A stretch of DNA of 5,126 nt from positions 1 to 5,126 of the forward strand of contig PLEA01000442.1 in NCBI GenBank assembly GCA_003136335.1, in the 5' to 3' direction. How positions within the stretch are numbered: position 1 is the first letter of the stretch; each line of letters opens with the position of its first letter. This document shows, in pieces, positions 1 to 5,126 of the stretch. The position numbers and the translations under genes are program-made. Source of the stretch: Acidobacteriaceae bacterium (GTDB taxonomy: Bacteria > Acidobacteriota > Terriglobia > Terriglobales > SbA1). Below the pieces are notes generated by a model. The model had not been told where the DNA came from, searched no databases, and saw only the letters and a program-made list of their open reading frames with translations.

Positions 1-278
1 TTCTCGATCGCCCATTCCATGCGATCGAATTTGAAGACGGCGAGCAGGAGTGTGAGCGCGAGTTTGTTCGCCGTGGGCACTTCTTCGCCTAGTTCGAACT
101 CGACTCGTCCGTCCTGGATGGTCACGATACGCCCCCGTCGCACGAGGGCACCGGTAGCAATATCGAATTCCTGGCCTACGCGGGCGCGCAGGACTCGCAG
201 CAAGTGATCGGCATGGTCGCCGGTAAGGGCGGCGCGGTTGTTGGAGACTTCATCGGCGATCCATCGGCGGCGCGTCAT
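1..278 (-). CDS. rsmE: RsmE, 16S rRNA (uracil-1498-N3)-methyltransferase, N-terminal part (cut by left window edge)
   Basis: RsmE uses S-adenosylmethionine to methylate N3 of U1498 in 16S rRNA of the small ribosomal subunit (family knowledge). Reading the minus strand from ATG at 278-276 gives 92 open codons that run off the window, so about the first third to two fifths of a usual ~240-residue protein is visible. The N-terminus MTRRRWIADE and the segment GDHADHLLRVLRARVGQ (residues 20-36) are the typical PUA-like barrel of RsmE. The last visible stretch, LTLLLAVFKFDRMEWAIE (75-92), is the entry to the SPOUT/knotted methyltransferase domain; the AdoMet-binding knot itself lies outside. The start fits the family, but the Shine-Dalgarno is weak: GAGGTG lies about 13 nt upstream. 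The same frame stays open further upstream through the non-coding gap, which I take as chance. It lies 157 nt downstream of dnaJ on the same strand, so co-transcription is possible. Confidence 0.88.
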   Translation of the reverse strand, partial: MTRRRWIADEVSNNRAALTGDHADHLLRVLRARVGQEFDIATGALVRRGRIVTIQDGRVEFELGEEVPTANKLALTLLLAVFKFDRMEWAIE

Positions 279-304
279 GGATGAAGAACTGCACCTCAGC
301 CAAC

Positions 305-408
305 GCCTGAACAGGCTGCTGAAAAAGTCACAGATGCCTGCCTCGGCGTGGAAGAGCGGCCCTTCAGGGCCGCGTAAGACCCGTGAAATCAAACCGGGCT
401 TTAAGCCC
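305..408. repeat. Intergenic block of small palindromes between dnaJ and rsmE, possible dispersed (REP-like) element
   Basis: This non-coding stretch contains three inverted repeats: GCCTG-AA-CAGGC at 305-316, a 7-bp perfect stem at 356-373, and GGGCTT-T-AAGCCC at 396-408. Read on the minus strand, the second is followed by CTCTTCCACGCC and then TTTTTCAGCAGCCTG. That combination resembles dispersed intergenic sequences I remember from Acidobacteriota genomes. The membership claim rests on memory; the palindromes are directly visible. No protein gene is supported here. None of the stems is followed by a T-run on either strand, so I do not call a terminator. Confidence 0.5.
356..373. repeat. 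Perfect 7-bp stem with TTCA/TGAA tetraloop
   Basis: The arms GCGGCCC (356-362) and GGGCCGC (367-373) pair perfectly around a four-base loop. All seven pairs are G-C, so it should fold in RNA from either strand. It lies in the dnaJ-rsmE spacer, where it could slow readthrough or protect the 3' end of a dnaJ message. It lacks a poly-T tail on both sides, so it is not an obvious intrinsic terminator. Confidence 0.6.
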
Positions 409-435
409 CCGCGGCGAGAGGCCCCATCCCTGAGC

Positions 436-1596
436 TCATCCGAACATGTCTTTCATTTTGCCGAGCAGCGAACGGAGCATGGGTTGATTATCGACCTTCG
501 AGAGGGCGTCGAGCTCTTGCAGCAACTCTTTCTGGCGTTTGTTCAGCTTGGTCGGCACCTGGACACGAACCTCGACGTACAGGTCGCCCTTGCCGTGTCC
601 GTTCAACACGGGCACGCCTTTGTTGCGGATGCGGAAAGTTGAGCCCGGCTGAGTGCCGTCGGGAATCTTCAGCGTATGCTCGCCATCCATGGTGGGCACG
701 CGAATCTCCGCGCCCATGGCGGCTTGAGTCACCGATATCGGCACCACGCAGTGCAGATCGTTCCCCTCGCGCGCGAAGAAGGGATGCTCTTTCACGTGCA
801 GCACTACGTACAAATCTCCGGCAGGTCCGCCGAAGGCGCCAACTTCGCCCGCGCCGGAAAAGCGAATTCGCGTTCCGTCCTCGACCCCGGCGGGAACTTT
901 GGCATCGACGGTGCGTTGCCGAAGAATACGGCCTTCGCCTTTGCACTTCGCGCAGGGATCGGTGATGACGTTGCCTGTGCCCTGGCAGGTGGGACAGGTG
1001 CGGGCGATGCTGAAGAATCCCTGCTGGTAGCGGACTTGGCCGCGTCCGGCACAAGATCGGCAAGTGCTCGGTCCCTTGCCCGGTGCCGAGCCGGAGCCGC
1101 GGCATTCTTCGCAAGCCTCGTGGCGGCGAACCATTACCTGGGACTCTGTGCCAAAGAACGCCTGCTCAAACTCGAGTGTCAGGTCTTCGCGGAGATCGGC
1201 GCCACGCTGAGCGCGGCTGCGGCGACGCCCACCGCTGCCACCACCGCCGCCGAACATGTCGCCGAAGCCGAAGAATTCGCCGAAGATGTCGCTGAAGTCC
1301 TGGAACACGGTGGGATCGAAGCCGGCGGCCTGCCCGGAGCCGCCGCCGAGGCCGGCGTGGCCGTAGCGGTCATACACGGCGCGCTTGTCCGTGTCGGCCA
1401 GTACCGCGTAAGCTTCGCTGACTTCCTTGAATTTCTCTTCCGCGTCCGGATTGTTGGGATTGCGGTCGGGATGAAACTGCAGCGCGAGCTTGCGATAAGC
1501 GCTCTTGAGTTCGACCTCCGTGACCGTGCGGCTCACACCCAACACTTCGTAGTAGTCGCGTTTTGCGTTCGTGGTCAGAATAAACCTTTCTTCCAA
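436..1596 (-). CDS. dnaJ: DnaJ (Hsp40) co-chaperone, class A
   Basis: DnaJ delivers unfolded clients to DnaK and stimulates its ATPase in the cytoplasm. The 386 residues carry the full class A layout. The J domain is at about 14-78 with HPD at 42-44. A Gly/Phe-rich linker spans about 82-123 ([11 protein letters not shown]). Four zinc-binding CxxCxGxG repeats start at 162 (CEECRGSG), 179 (CRSCAGRG), 201 (CPTCQGTG) and 215 (CAKCKGEG). The C-terminal substrate-binding domains include [11 protein letters not shown] and a terminal dimerisation helix. Nothing essential is missing. The start is unclear: the frame has no ATG or GTG between the grpE stop and the J domain. The outermost usable codon is TTG at 1596, which has no Shine-Dalgarno. 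CTG at 1578 has a good one and would give [15 protein letters not shown], a more family-like N-terminus of 380 residues. It is the third gene of the hrcA-grpE-dnaJ cluster, 54 nt after grpE. Confidence 0.97.
   Translation of the reverse strand: MEERFILTTNAKRDYYEVLGVSRTVTEVELKSAYRKLALQFHPDRNPNNPDAEEKFKEVSEAYAVLADTDKRAVYDRYGHAGLGGGSGQAAGFDPTVFQDFSDIFGEFFGFGDMFGGGGGSGGRRRSRAQRGADLREDLTLEFEQAFFGTESQVMVRRHEACEECRGSGSAPGKGPSTCRSCAGRGQVRYQQGFFSIARTCPTCQGTGNVITDPCAKCKGEGRILRQRTVDAKVPAGVEDGTRIRFSGAGEVGAFGGPAGDLYVVLHVKEHPFFAREGNDLHCVVPISVTQAAMGAEIRVPTMDGEHTLKIPDGTQPGSTFRIRNKGVPVLNGHGKGDLYVEVRVQVPTKLNKRQKELLQELDALSKVDNQPMLRSLLGKMKDMFG
1585..1593 (-). promoter_or_regulatory. Shine-Dalgarno that points to a non-AUG dnaJ start
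   Basis: On the minus strand GAAGAAAGG is followed by TTTATT and then CTG (1578-1576), a spacing of about 6 nt, ideal for initiation at CTG. ATT at 1581 would be only 3 nt away. The upstream TTG at 1596 lies before this purine tract and has no ribosome site of its own. The site therefore favours a start at or near 1578 over 1596. Confidence 0.45.
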
Positions 1597-1650
1597 TACA
1601 AAATGTGGGCAAGCTGGGGCCGGAATAAAGTCTCGTGCGGGTCCGAATCT

Positions 1651-2244
1651 TCAGGAATTCTTTGCAACCTTGACCATTGCGGGGCGCAGTAAACGATCTT
1701 TCATCTTGTAGCCCCGTTGCAACTCCTCAAGCACCTCATGGTCGGCCGCTTCGGAGGTTTCCACCATCTCGATCGCCTCATGAACATGCGGGTCGAAGGG
1801 CTCTCCCTTGGCAGGAATGGCACGCACTCCCAATTTCGCCAGCGCATCCTGCAACTGCTTGTAGATGAGTTCCACGCCACTCCGGAAGTCGTCGGGCTCG
1901 GACTTGACCTGCAGCGCTCGCTCGAAGCTGTCGATGATCGGGAGCAGAGACTTGATCGCATCCGCCGCAGCGTAGTCGCGGAAGTCCTGCTGTTCTTTGC
2001 CGGCGCGGCGACGAGCATTTTCGAATTCGGCTTGGGCGCGCGCCAGTCGATCGAGCAGGGAATCGCGCTCGGCCTTCAGCTTCTGCAATTCTGTTTCTAG
2101 GCCGGATGCTTCCTCGGGCGACACTCCGCCCATATTCGCCGAAGGTCGTTCATCGCCGTCCGCGGCGGGAAGTTCGTGTTCCAGATCAAACCCGGCCAAT
2201 TCTGATTCTGATTTTCCGTTTGCTTTCTTCATTAACGTCTTCAT
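1651..2244 (-). CDS. grpE: GrpE, nucleotide-exchange factor for DnaK
   Basis: GrpE opens the DnaK nucleotide-binding cleft to release ADP and works as a dimer in the cytoplasm (family knowledge). The 197-residue protein matches the usual length. It has an acidic, probably disordered N-terminus (1-44) and a long coiled-coil helix at about 45-90. The conserved segment DRLARAQAEFENARRR is at 65-80 and LLPIIDSFERAL at 100-111. The C-terminal beta domain includes FDPHVHEAI (150-158) and the signature GYKMKDRLLRPAMVKVAK (178-195). The start ATG at 2244 shares its A with the hrcA TAA stop, and GGAG lies just before. A second in-frame ATG, at codon 5, is a possible alternative. The overlap implies translational coupling with hrcA. 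dnaK, often the next gene in Firmicutes operons, is absent; dnaJ follows directly. Confidence 0.96.
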   Translation of the reverse strand: MKTLMKKANGKSESELAGFDLEHELPAADGDERPSANMGGVSPEEASGLETELQKLKAERDSLLDRLARAQAEFENARRRAGKEQQDFRDYAAADAIKSLLPIIDSFERALQVKSEPDDFRSGVELIYKQLQDALAKLGVRAIPAKGEPFDPHVHEAIEMVETSEAADHEVLEELQRGYKMKDRLLRPAMVKVAKNS

Positions 2245-2250
2245 TACTCC
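2242..2250 (-). promoter_or_regulatory. hrcA stop / grpE start overlap with embedded ribosome site
   Basis: The minus strand reads GGAGTAATG: TAA ends hrcA and ATG starts grpE, sharing one base. GGAG sits inside the last hrcA codons only 2 nt from the ATG, a short spacing. Re-initiation by ribosomes finishing hrcA is the likely way grpE is translated. Confidence 0.7.
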
Positions 2251-3284
2251 GATTCATTCAAGATCTTGTCAAATAGACGCGCGATGTAAGAGACCGCCGT
2301 AATGGTGTGCTGATAATCCATGCGGGTGGGGCCAATCACGGCCAGCGAACCCATGACTTCGTTGCCAGCGTGGGCGGGAGCTCCGATGAGCACAAAATTC
2401 TGCATCGACGGCAGAGCCTGGTCGAGTCCGATCACCACCCGGACCGCCTCCTGCTTCACATCGAGGTAGGCGCCAAGCAGCTGGACTACCTTTTCTTTCT
2501 CCTCCAGCGTCTTAAGCATCTCCTGCAGACGTTGCCGGTCATGATCGCCTGCGATCAGGTTCGACGCGCCTTCGACGAAGACGACTTGCGACCCCTTCTC
2601 CGCGGCGAGCGCGCCCTGCTTGTAGAGCTGCTCGATCGAATTCATCAAGCGGTCGTACTCGCTGCGCTCCTTTTCCAGGCGGCGAGCCAGTTCCGAGCGC
2701 ATGGATTCCATGGTCCAGCCACGGAAATTTTCGTTGATATAGCGGGCAGCCAGATCCAGTTCGGACTGCGATAAATCGAGACGCAGCACCCGGTCGCGCA
2801 CCAGCCCGGAACGGGTGACGAGCACGGCCAAGACTTTCTGCTCCCCAAGGCGAGAGAAATATACGTGCTCCAACGCGTTCTTCGGACCGCTCGTAGCCAC
2901 CGTCACGCCAACGTTGCGCGAAATCAGCGAGAGGACATGGGAAGTGCGCTCCATGAACTCCTGCACGTCGGTGATGCCCGCGAGCGAATCGGAGATCATG
3001 GTTTCTTCCTGAGGCGCCAGACGGGCAGTGCCGGAGATCTGTTCGACGTAATAGCGATAAGCCTCGGTCGTGGGCACGCGGCCGGCGGAGGCATGCGGCT
3101 GCTCGAGGAAGCCGGCATCCGAGAGGTCGGCCATCACGTTGCGAATGGATGCGGGGCTGAGCCCTTCGCGGTTGGAACGCGCGAGCGTGCGCGAACCGAC
3201 TGGCTCACCCGTGGTGATAAAGGTCTCCACGATGGCGGTCAGGATTTCGCGTTCGCGATTCCCGATATTGGGGTCGGCAGGCAT
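2244..3284 (-). CDS. hrcA: HrcA, heat-inducible transcription repressor
   Basis: HrcA binds CIRCE operators and represses class I heat-shock genes (groESL, dnaK operons); GroEL is needed for its activity (family knowledge). The 346-residue product has the family length. The N-terminal winged helix spans about 8-80, with SPASIRNVMADL (43-54) as recognition helix region, QPHASAGRVPT (62-72) and YRYYV (76-80). The middle is the GAF-like and dimerisation region, with FVEGASNLI at about 236-244. The C-terminal signature GSLAVIGPTRMDY lies at 312-324. The start ATG at 3284 fits the family N-terminus, though no strong Shine-Dalgarno precedes it. It is first in the hrcA-grpE-dnaJ cluster and divergent from the oxidase gene. 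HrcA usually autoregulates, yet I see no CIRCE upstream, so control of this operon is unclear from the sequence. Confidence 0.97.
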   Translation of the reverse strand: MPADPNIGNREREILTAIVETFITTGEPVGSRTLARSNREGLSPASIRNVMADLSDAGFLEQPHASAGRVPTTEAYRYYVEQISGTARLAPQEETMISDSLAGITDVQEFMERTSHVLSLISRNVGVTVATSGPKNALEHVYFSRLGEQKVLAVLVTRSGLVRDRVLRLDLSQSELDLAARYINENFRGWTMESMRSELARRLEKERSEYDRLMNSIEQLYKQGALAAEKGSQVVFVEGASNLIAGDHDRQRLQEMLKTLEEKEKVVQLLGAYLDVKQEAVRVVIGLDQALPSMQNFVLIGAPAHAGNEVMGSLAVIGPTRMDYQHTITAVSYIARLFDKILNESE

Positions 3285-3386
3285 TTACAGTTTCAGTTAT
3301 CTCAAACCGAGCGGCGGCAGCGGGGATAAACCGCGTCCGATTTCATTCTACCTAACTATTTTAGATGCAGGAGGTTGGCTTTTGGA

Positions 3387-3405
3387 GCAAAGTTGCGTTC
3401 TTTGC
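3387..3405. repeat. 6-bp inverted repeat, candidate operator
   Basis: GCAAAG (3387-3392) and CTTTGC (3400-3405) form a perfect dyad with a 7-nt spacer. It lies 103 nt from the hrcA start and 58 nt from the oxidase start. Such a dyad could bind a dimeric regulator, but 6-bp arms also occur by chance in this length, so the functional claim is weak. Confidence 0.25.
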
Positions 3406-3450
3406 GGTTAAAGGCTTTCTTGGTCCTCGCGCACATGGTGCAGTTATGAT

Positions 3451-3454
3451 GGAG
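3451..3454 (+). promoter_or_regulatory. Shine-Dalgarno of the oxidase gene
   Basis: GGAG lies 8 nt before ATG at 3463. This fixes the start, since the dinucleotide-binding motif begins only six residues into the protein. Confidence 0.65.
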
Positions 3455-3462
3455 CGAAATCG

Positions 3463-4632
3463 ATGAAAACCAATCCTCACATCGCGGTGATCGGCGCCGG
3501 AGCCTTCGGCGGTTGGACCGCTCTCCATCTGCTAGAGCGCGGAGCCCGCGTTACATTGCTCGACGCCTGGGGGCCGGGCAATTCGCGGGCGTCTTCGGGC
3601 GGGGAGACACGAGTGATGCGCGGCACCTACGGGCCCGGTCAACCGTATACGGAGATGGCTGCCCGGGCGCTCAAGCTCTGGCAGAGATACGAGCGGCAGT
3701 GGAAGCGGCAGTTTCTGCATCGCACGGGCGTGTTGTGGATGGCTTCGGGGCACGACGACGCGTTCGAGAGCGGTTCCGTGGAGGCGTTGCGTTCGGCGAA
3801 GATCAAATTTCAGGAACTTTCGGCGGCACAGATGAAGAAACGCTGGCCGCAGATTAACTTTGAGGGCATCCAGTGGGGAATCTTCGAGCCGGAGTGCGGG
3901 TATCTGGATGCCCGCGCGAGTTGCCAGGCGGTGGTTGAAGCCTTCGTTGCGGCTGCGGGCAAGTACCGGCGACTCGCGGTGTTGGCCGAGGGACTGGAGA
4001 GCGGACCCCTGCGTAGCCTTGCCCTTTCGGACGGCTCCCGGCTCAAGGCCGACGGCTACGTGTTTGCCTCTGGACCTTGGCTTGGCAAGTTGTTCCCTCA
4101 AGCCGTCGGCGACTTTGTGCAACCTACCAAGCAGGATGTTTTTTTCTTTGGCACGCCTGCCGGCGATGATCGTTACGGCGATGATCGTTTCAGCGACGCG
4201 CATCTGCCAGTGTGGGCCGATCACCATGGCCGCTTTCGTTACGGGATTCCCGGCAGCGACCGCCGCGGCTTTAAGATCGCCGACGACACGCGGGGCGCGA
4301 TATTCGATCCTACGGCAGGCGAGCGCGTGGTGAGTCAAGAAACTCTAAAAGACATCCGCGAATATGTCGCCTTCCGCTTCCCAGCCCTGAAAAACGCGCC
4401 GCTAGTGGAGACTCGCGTTTGCCAGTACGAGCAAACTCCCGACAGCCACTTCATCATCGACCGCCATCCGGCGATGGGGAATGTGTGGATCGTCGGCGGC
4501 GGCTCGGGCCACGGCTTCAAGCACGGCCCAGCGCTCGGAGAAATGGTGGCGGAGCTTGTGATGAAAGAACGCCAGCCGGAACCAATCTTTCAGCTCGCGC
4601 GATTTCAGAACAAAACGAAGCCTGCCCTGTGA
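3463..4632 (+). CDS. FAD-dependent oxidase of the monomeric sarcosine oxidase / N-methyltryptophan oxidase (DAO) family
   Basis: Members oxidise secondary amines such as N-methyl amino acids, passing electrons to O2 and releasing H2O2 (family knowledge); the substrate here cannot be read from sequence. The 389 residues match the family length. The N-terminal Rossmann motif is AVIGAGAFGG (8-17), with an acidic residue at the end of strand two (LLDAWGPG, D34). The conserved SSGGETRVMR (44-53) supplies R50 and R53, matching the R49/R52 region of Bacillus sarcosine oxidase. Y260 (RYGIPG) and K271 (GFKIADD) match Tyr254 and the oxygen-activating Lys265. C320 in RVCQYEQTPDSHFIID matches Cys315, the covalent FAD site. 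K353 in SGHGFK matches Lys348. The oddity is D275 where His269 is expected. A 5-residue duplication lies at 234-243. The last codons and stop fall in a dispersed-repeat-like sequence. There is no signal peptide, so it is cytoplasmic. It is likely monocistronic, divergent from hrcA and convergent with mrp. Confidence 0.9.
   Translation: MKTNPHIAVIGAGAFGGWTALHLLERGARVTLLDAWGPGNSRASSGGETRVMRGTYGPGQPYTEMAARALKLWQRYERQWKRQFLHRTGVLWMASGHDDAFESGSVEALRSAKIKFQELSAAQMKKRWPQINFEGIQWGIFEPECGYLDARASCQAVVEAFVAAAGKYRRLAVLAEGLESGPLRSLALSDGSRLKADGYVFASGPWLGKLFPQAVGDFVQPTKQDVFFFGTPAGDDRYGDDRFSDAHLPVWADHHGRFRYGIPGSDRRGFKIADDTRGAIFDPTAGERVVSQETLKDIREYVAFRFPALKNAPLVETRVCQYEQTPDSHFIIDRHPAMGNVWIVGGGSGHGFKHGPALGEMVAELVMKERQPEPIFQLARFQNKTKPAL
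4161..4189 (+). repeat. In-frame 15-nt tandem duplication inside the oxidase gene
   Basis: CGGCGATGATCGTT occurs at 4161-4174 and again at 4176-4189, a period of 15 nt with 14 identical bases. It encodes GDDRYGDDRF (residues 234-243), so the reading frame is kept and five residues are repeated. It lies in a predicted surface loop before the strand carrying Y260. The near identity at DNA level suggests a fairly recent slippage event. Confidence 0.8.
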
Positions 4633-4647
4633 GCGAAGTCGAAGGGG
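4619..4647. repeat. Dispersed-repeat-like sequence overlapping the oxidase 3' end
   Basis: Read on the minus strand this is close to CCCTTCGACTTCGCTCAGGG plus a GCAGG tail, a sequence I remember as a common intergenic repeat in Acidobacteriota and some other phyla. Here two extra bases (TG) sit in the middle. It supplies the last codons (PAL) and the TGA stop of the oxidase and then runs on into the spacer. The motif is visible; its copy number in this genome cannot be judged from one window. Confidence 0.45.
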
Positions 4648-4663
4648 TGGGGATGTTGACTTT

Positions 4664-4718
4664 TGAAAAGTAAAATCCCCACCTTTGCGCAAACAACAAA
4701 GAACGCGCAAAGATGGGG
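4664..4718 (-). terminator. Rho-independent terminator for the mrp gene
   Basis: Arms 4677-4690 and 4705-4718 pair over 14 positions around a 14-nt loop. In minus-strand RNA the only imperfect position is a G-U wobble; in plus-strand RNA it is a C-A mismatch. On the minus strand the stem is followed at once by ATTTTACTTTTC, a T-rich tail. On the plus strand no T-run follows. It lies 19 nt after the mrp stop and so should end that transcript; as a stem it may also hinder readthrough from the convergent oxidase gene. The T-rich tail overlaps a 13-nt palindrome, ACTTTTGAAAAGT, at 4659-4671. Confidence 0.75.
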
Positions 4719-4736
4719 CATCCAGATCTCGGCGCG

Positions 4737-5126
4737 TCACTGGATCTGGATCACGCTGGCCGGGGCGTTTGCCCTGATCTCCAACGAGCGCGCGACTACT
4801 CTCTGCGCGAACTCGTAGATCGACTTGGCGTGCGGCGAATTCTCGCCCTCCAGCACCACCGGCGTCCCACTATCCCCGGACTTGCGCACTTCAGGGTCGA
4901 GGGCGATGTTGCCCAGGAACGGGACGCTAAACTTCTGCGCCATTTTTTCGGCGCCGCCGCGGGAGAAGATGTCCACTTCGTGCTGGCAATGCGGGCAGGT
5001 AAAATAGCTCATGTTCTCGACCACACCGACGATATCCACCTTCATCTGGCGGAACATTTCAATCGCCTTGCGCGCGTCCTGTAGCGAAACGTCGGAAGGA
5101 GTTGAGACCACCACCGCGCCCGTCAG
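4737..5126 (-). CDS. mrp: Mrp/ApbC (NBP35-type) iron-sulfur cluster carrier ATPase, C-terminal part (cut by right window edge)
   Basis: Mrp/ApbC proteins bind and transfer Fe-S clusters and belong to the MinD-like P-loop ATPases (family knowledge). The frame is open from the right edge to TGA at 4739-4737, giving 130 codons; the Walker A part and the true start lie outside. Visible signatures are GAVVVSTPSDVSLQDARKAI just inside the edge, then GVVENMSYFTCPHCQHEVD. The latter holds the CPHC pair (Cys codons at 4997-4995 and 4988-4986) that bridges a cluster in the dimer. These are followed by FSRGGAEKMAQ, VPFLGNIALDPEVRKSGDSG and SPHAKSIYEFA, all in family order. The GTG at 5114 is an internal Val, not a start. 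The gene ends with a normal C-terminus and a strong terminator, and is convergent with the oxidase gene, to which I see no functional tie. Confidence 0.93.
   Translation of the reverse strand: MTGAVVVSTPSDVSLQDARKAIEMFRQMKVDIVGVVENMSYFTCPHCQHEVDIFSRGGAEKMAQKFSVPFLGNIALDPEVRKSGDSGTPVVLEGENSPHAKSIYEFAQRVVARSLEIRANAPASVIQIQ

Larger units (their letters stand above)
3285..3462. other. Divergent intergenic region between hrcA and the oxidase gene
   Basis: This 178-nt spacer must hold promoters for both genes. It is more AT-rich in its centre than the genes around it. For hrcA (minus strand), -10-like hexamers are TAGAAT at 3350-3345 and TAAAAT at 3363-3358. Neither has a convincing -35 at 16-18 nt; TTGCTC at 3390-3385 is 21 nt from TAAAAT. 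For the plus strand I find no convincing sigma-70 pair. The CIRCE halves TTAGCACTC / GAGTGCTAA are absent in exact or near form. A short inverted repeat at 3387-3405 is the only operator-like structure. Confidence 0.5.

Noticed and set aside
356..408. Intrinsic terminator after dnaJ
   Set aside because: The stems lack a following T-run on the minus strand (CTCTTCC and GGTTTGATTT follow), and the 396-408 stem is short with a tight loop.
238..642. Plus-strand open frame of 134 codons across the dnaJ-rsmE gap
   Set aside because: It covers the palindromic spacer and the antisense of dnaJ; no ribosome site or family features.
676..1692. Long plus-strand open frame of 338 codons
   Set aside because: It is antisense to dnaJ, alanine-rich from the reversed Gly/Cys-rich codons, and matches no family I know; DnaJ on the other strand is complete.
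2307..2774. Plus-strand open frame of 155 codons
   Set aside because: It lies wholly antisense to the conserved C-terminal half of hrcA.
3445..3450. TATGAT as a -10 box for the oxidase gene
   Set aside because: Transcription would start near 3457, after the GGAG ribosome site at 3451-3454, and the only -35 candidate (TTGGTC) is 19 nt away.
3532..4338. Minus-strand open frame of 268 codons
   Set aside because: It is antisense to the oxidase gene, whose motifs are unambiguous; the product is low in recognisable structure.
1..5126. CRISPR arrays, tRNA or rRNA genes, insertion sequences, phage or defence genes
   Set aside because: No regularly spaced repeats, cloverleaf or rRNA sequence, transposase motifs or defence-protein domains were seen on either strand.

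Overview
The window reads as an ordinary bacterial chromosome segment, GC-rich and densely coded. It contains a heat-shock chaperone gene cluster on the minus strand, a lone FAD-dependent oxidase on the plus strand, and two housekeeping genes cut by the window edges. Protein style (HrcA, GrpE, DnaJ), the gene order, and intergenic palindromes resembling dispersed elements I remember from Acidobacteriota (Terriglobia/Koribacter-like genomes) suggest that phylum. This is inference from memory, not a database result.

Layout, left to right. Positions 1-278 (minus) hold the first 92 codons of rsmE, the 16S rRNA m3U1498 methyltransferase; the gene runs off the left edge. Positions 279-435 are non-coding and carry a block of small palindromes. 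Positions 436-3284 (minus) hold hrcA, grpE and dnaJ, transcribed in that order. hrcA and grpE overlap by one base (TAATG). grpE and dnaJ are 54 nt apart, and dnaJ has no ATG/GTG start. dnaK is not in the window. Positions 3285-3462 are a divergent intergenic region with no recognisable CIRCE operator. Positions 3463-4632 (plus) encode a DAO-family flavoprotein of the monomeric sarcosine oxidase / N-methyltryptophan oxidase type. It has a Cys placed for covalent FAD attachment, but Asp where the family's active-site His is expected. Positions 4633-4736 are a convergent spacer containing a dispersed-repeat-like sequence, which also supplies the oxidase stop codon, and a strong 14-bp stem-loop terminator for the minus strand. 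Positions 4737-5126 (minus) hold the C-terminal 130 codons of an Mrp/ApbC (NBP35-type) P-loop ATPase with its CPHC iron-sulfur motif.

How the genes fit together: HrcA is the repressor of class I heat-shock genes. GrpE is the DnaK nucleotide-exchange factor and DnaJ the J-domain co-chaperone, so the cluster encodes the regulator and both co-chaperones of the Hsp70 machine, with DnaK itself elsewhere. RsmE (ribosome modification) lies downstream and may be read from the same transcript. The oxidase and Mrp show no functional link to the chaperones.

I found no exotic or clearly new system. The points worth a second look are the dnaJ start codon, the His-to-Asp change and a 15-nt in-frame duplication in the oxidase, the repeat-derived oxidase C-terminus, and the palindromic intergenic elements.
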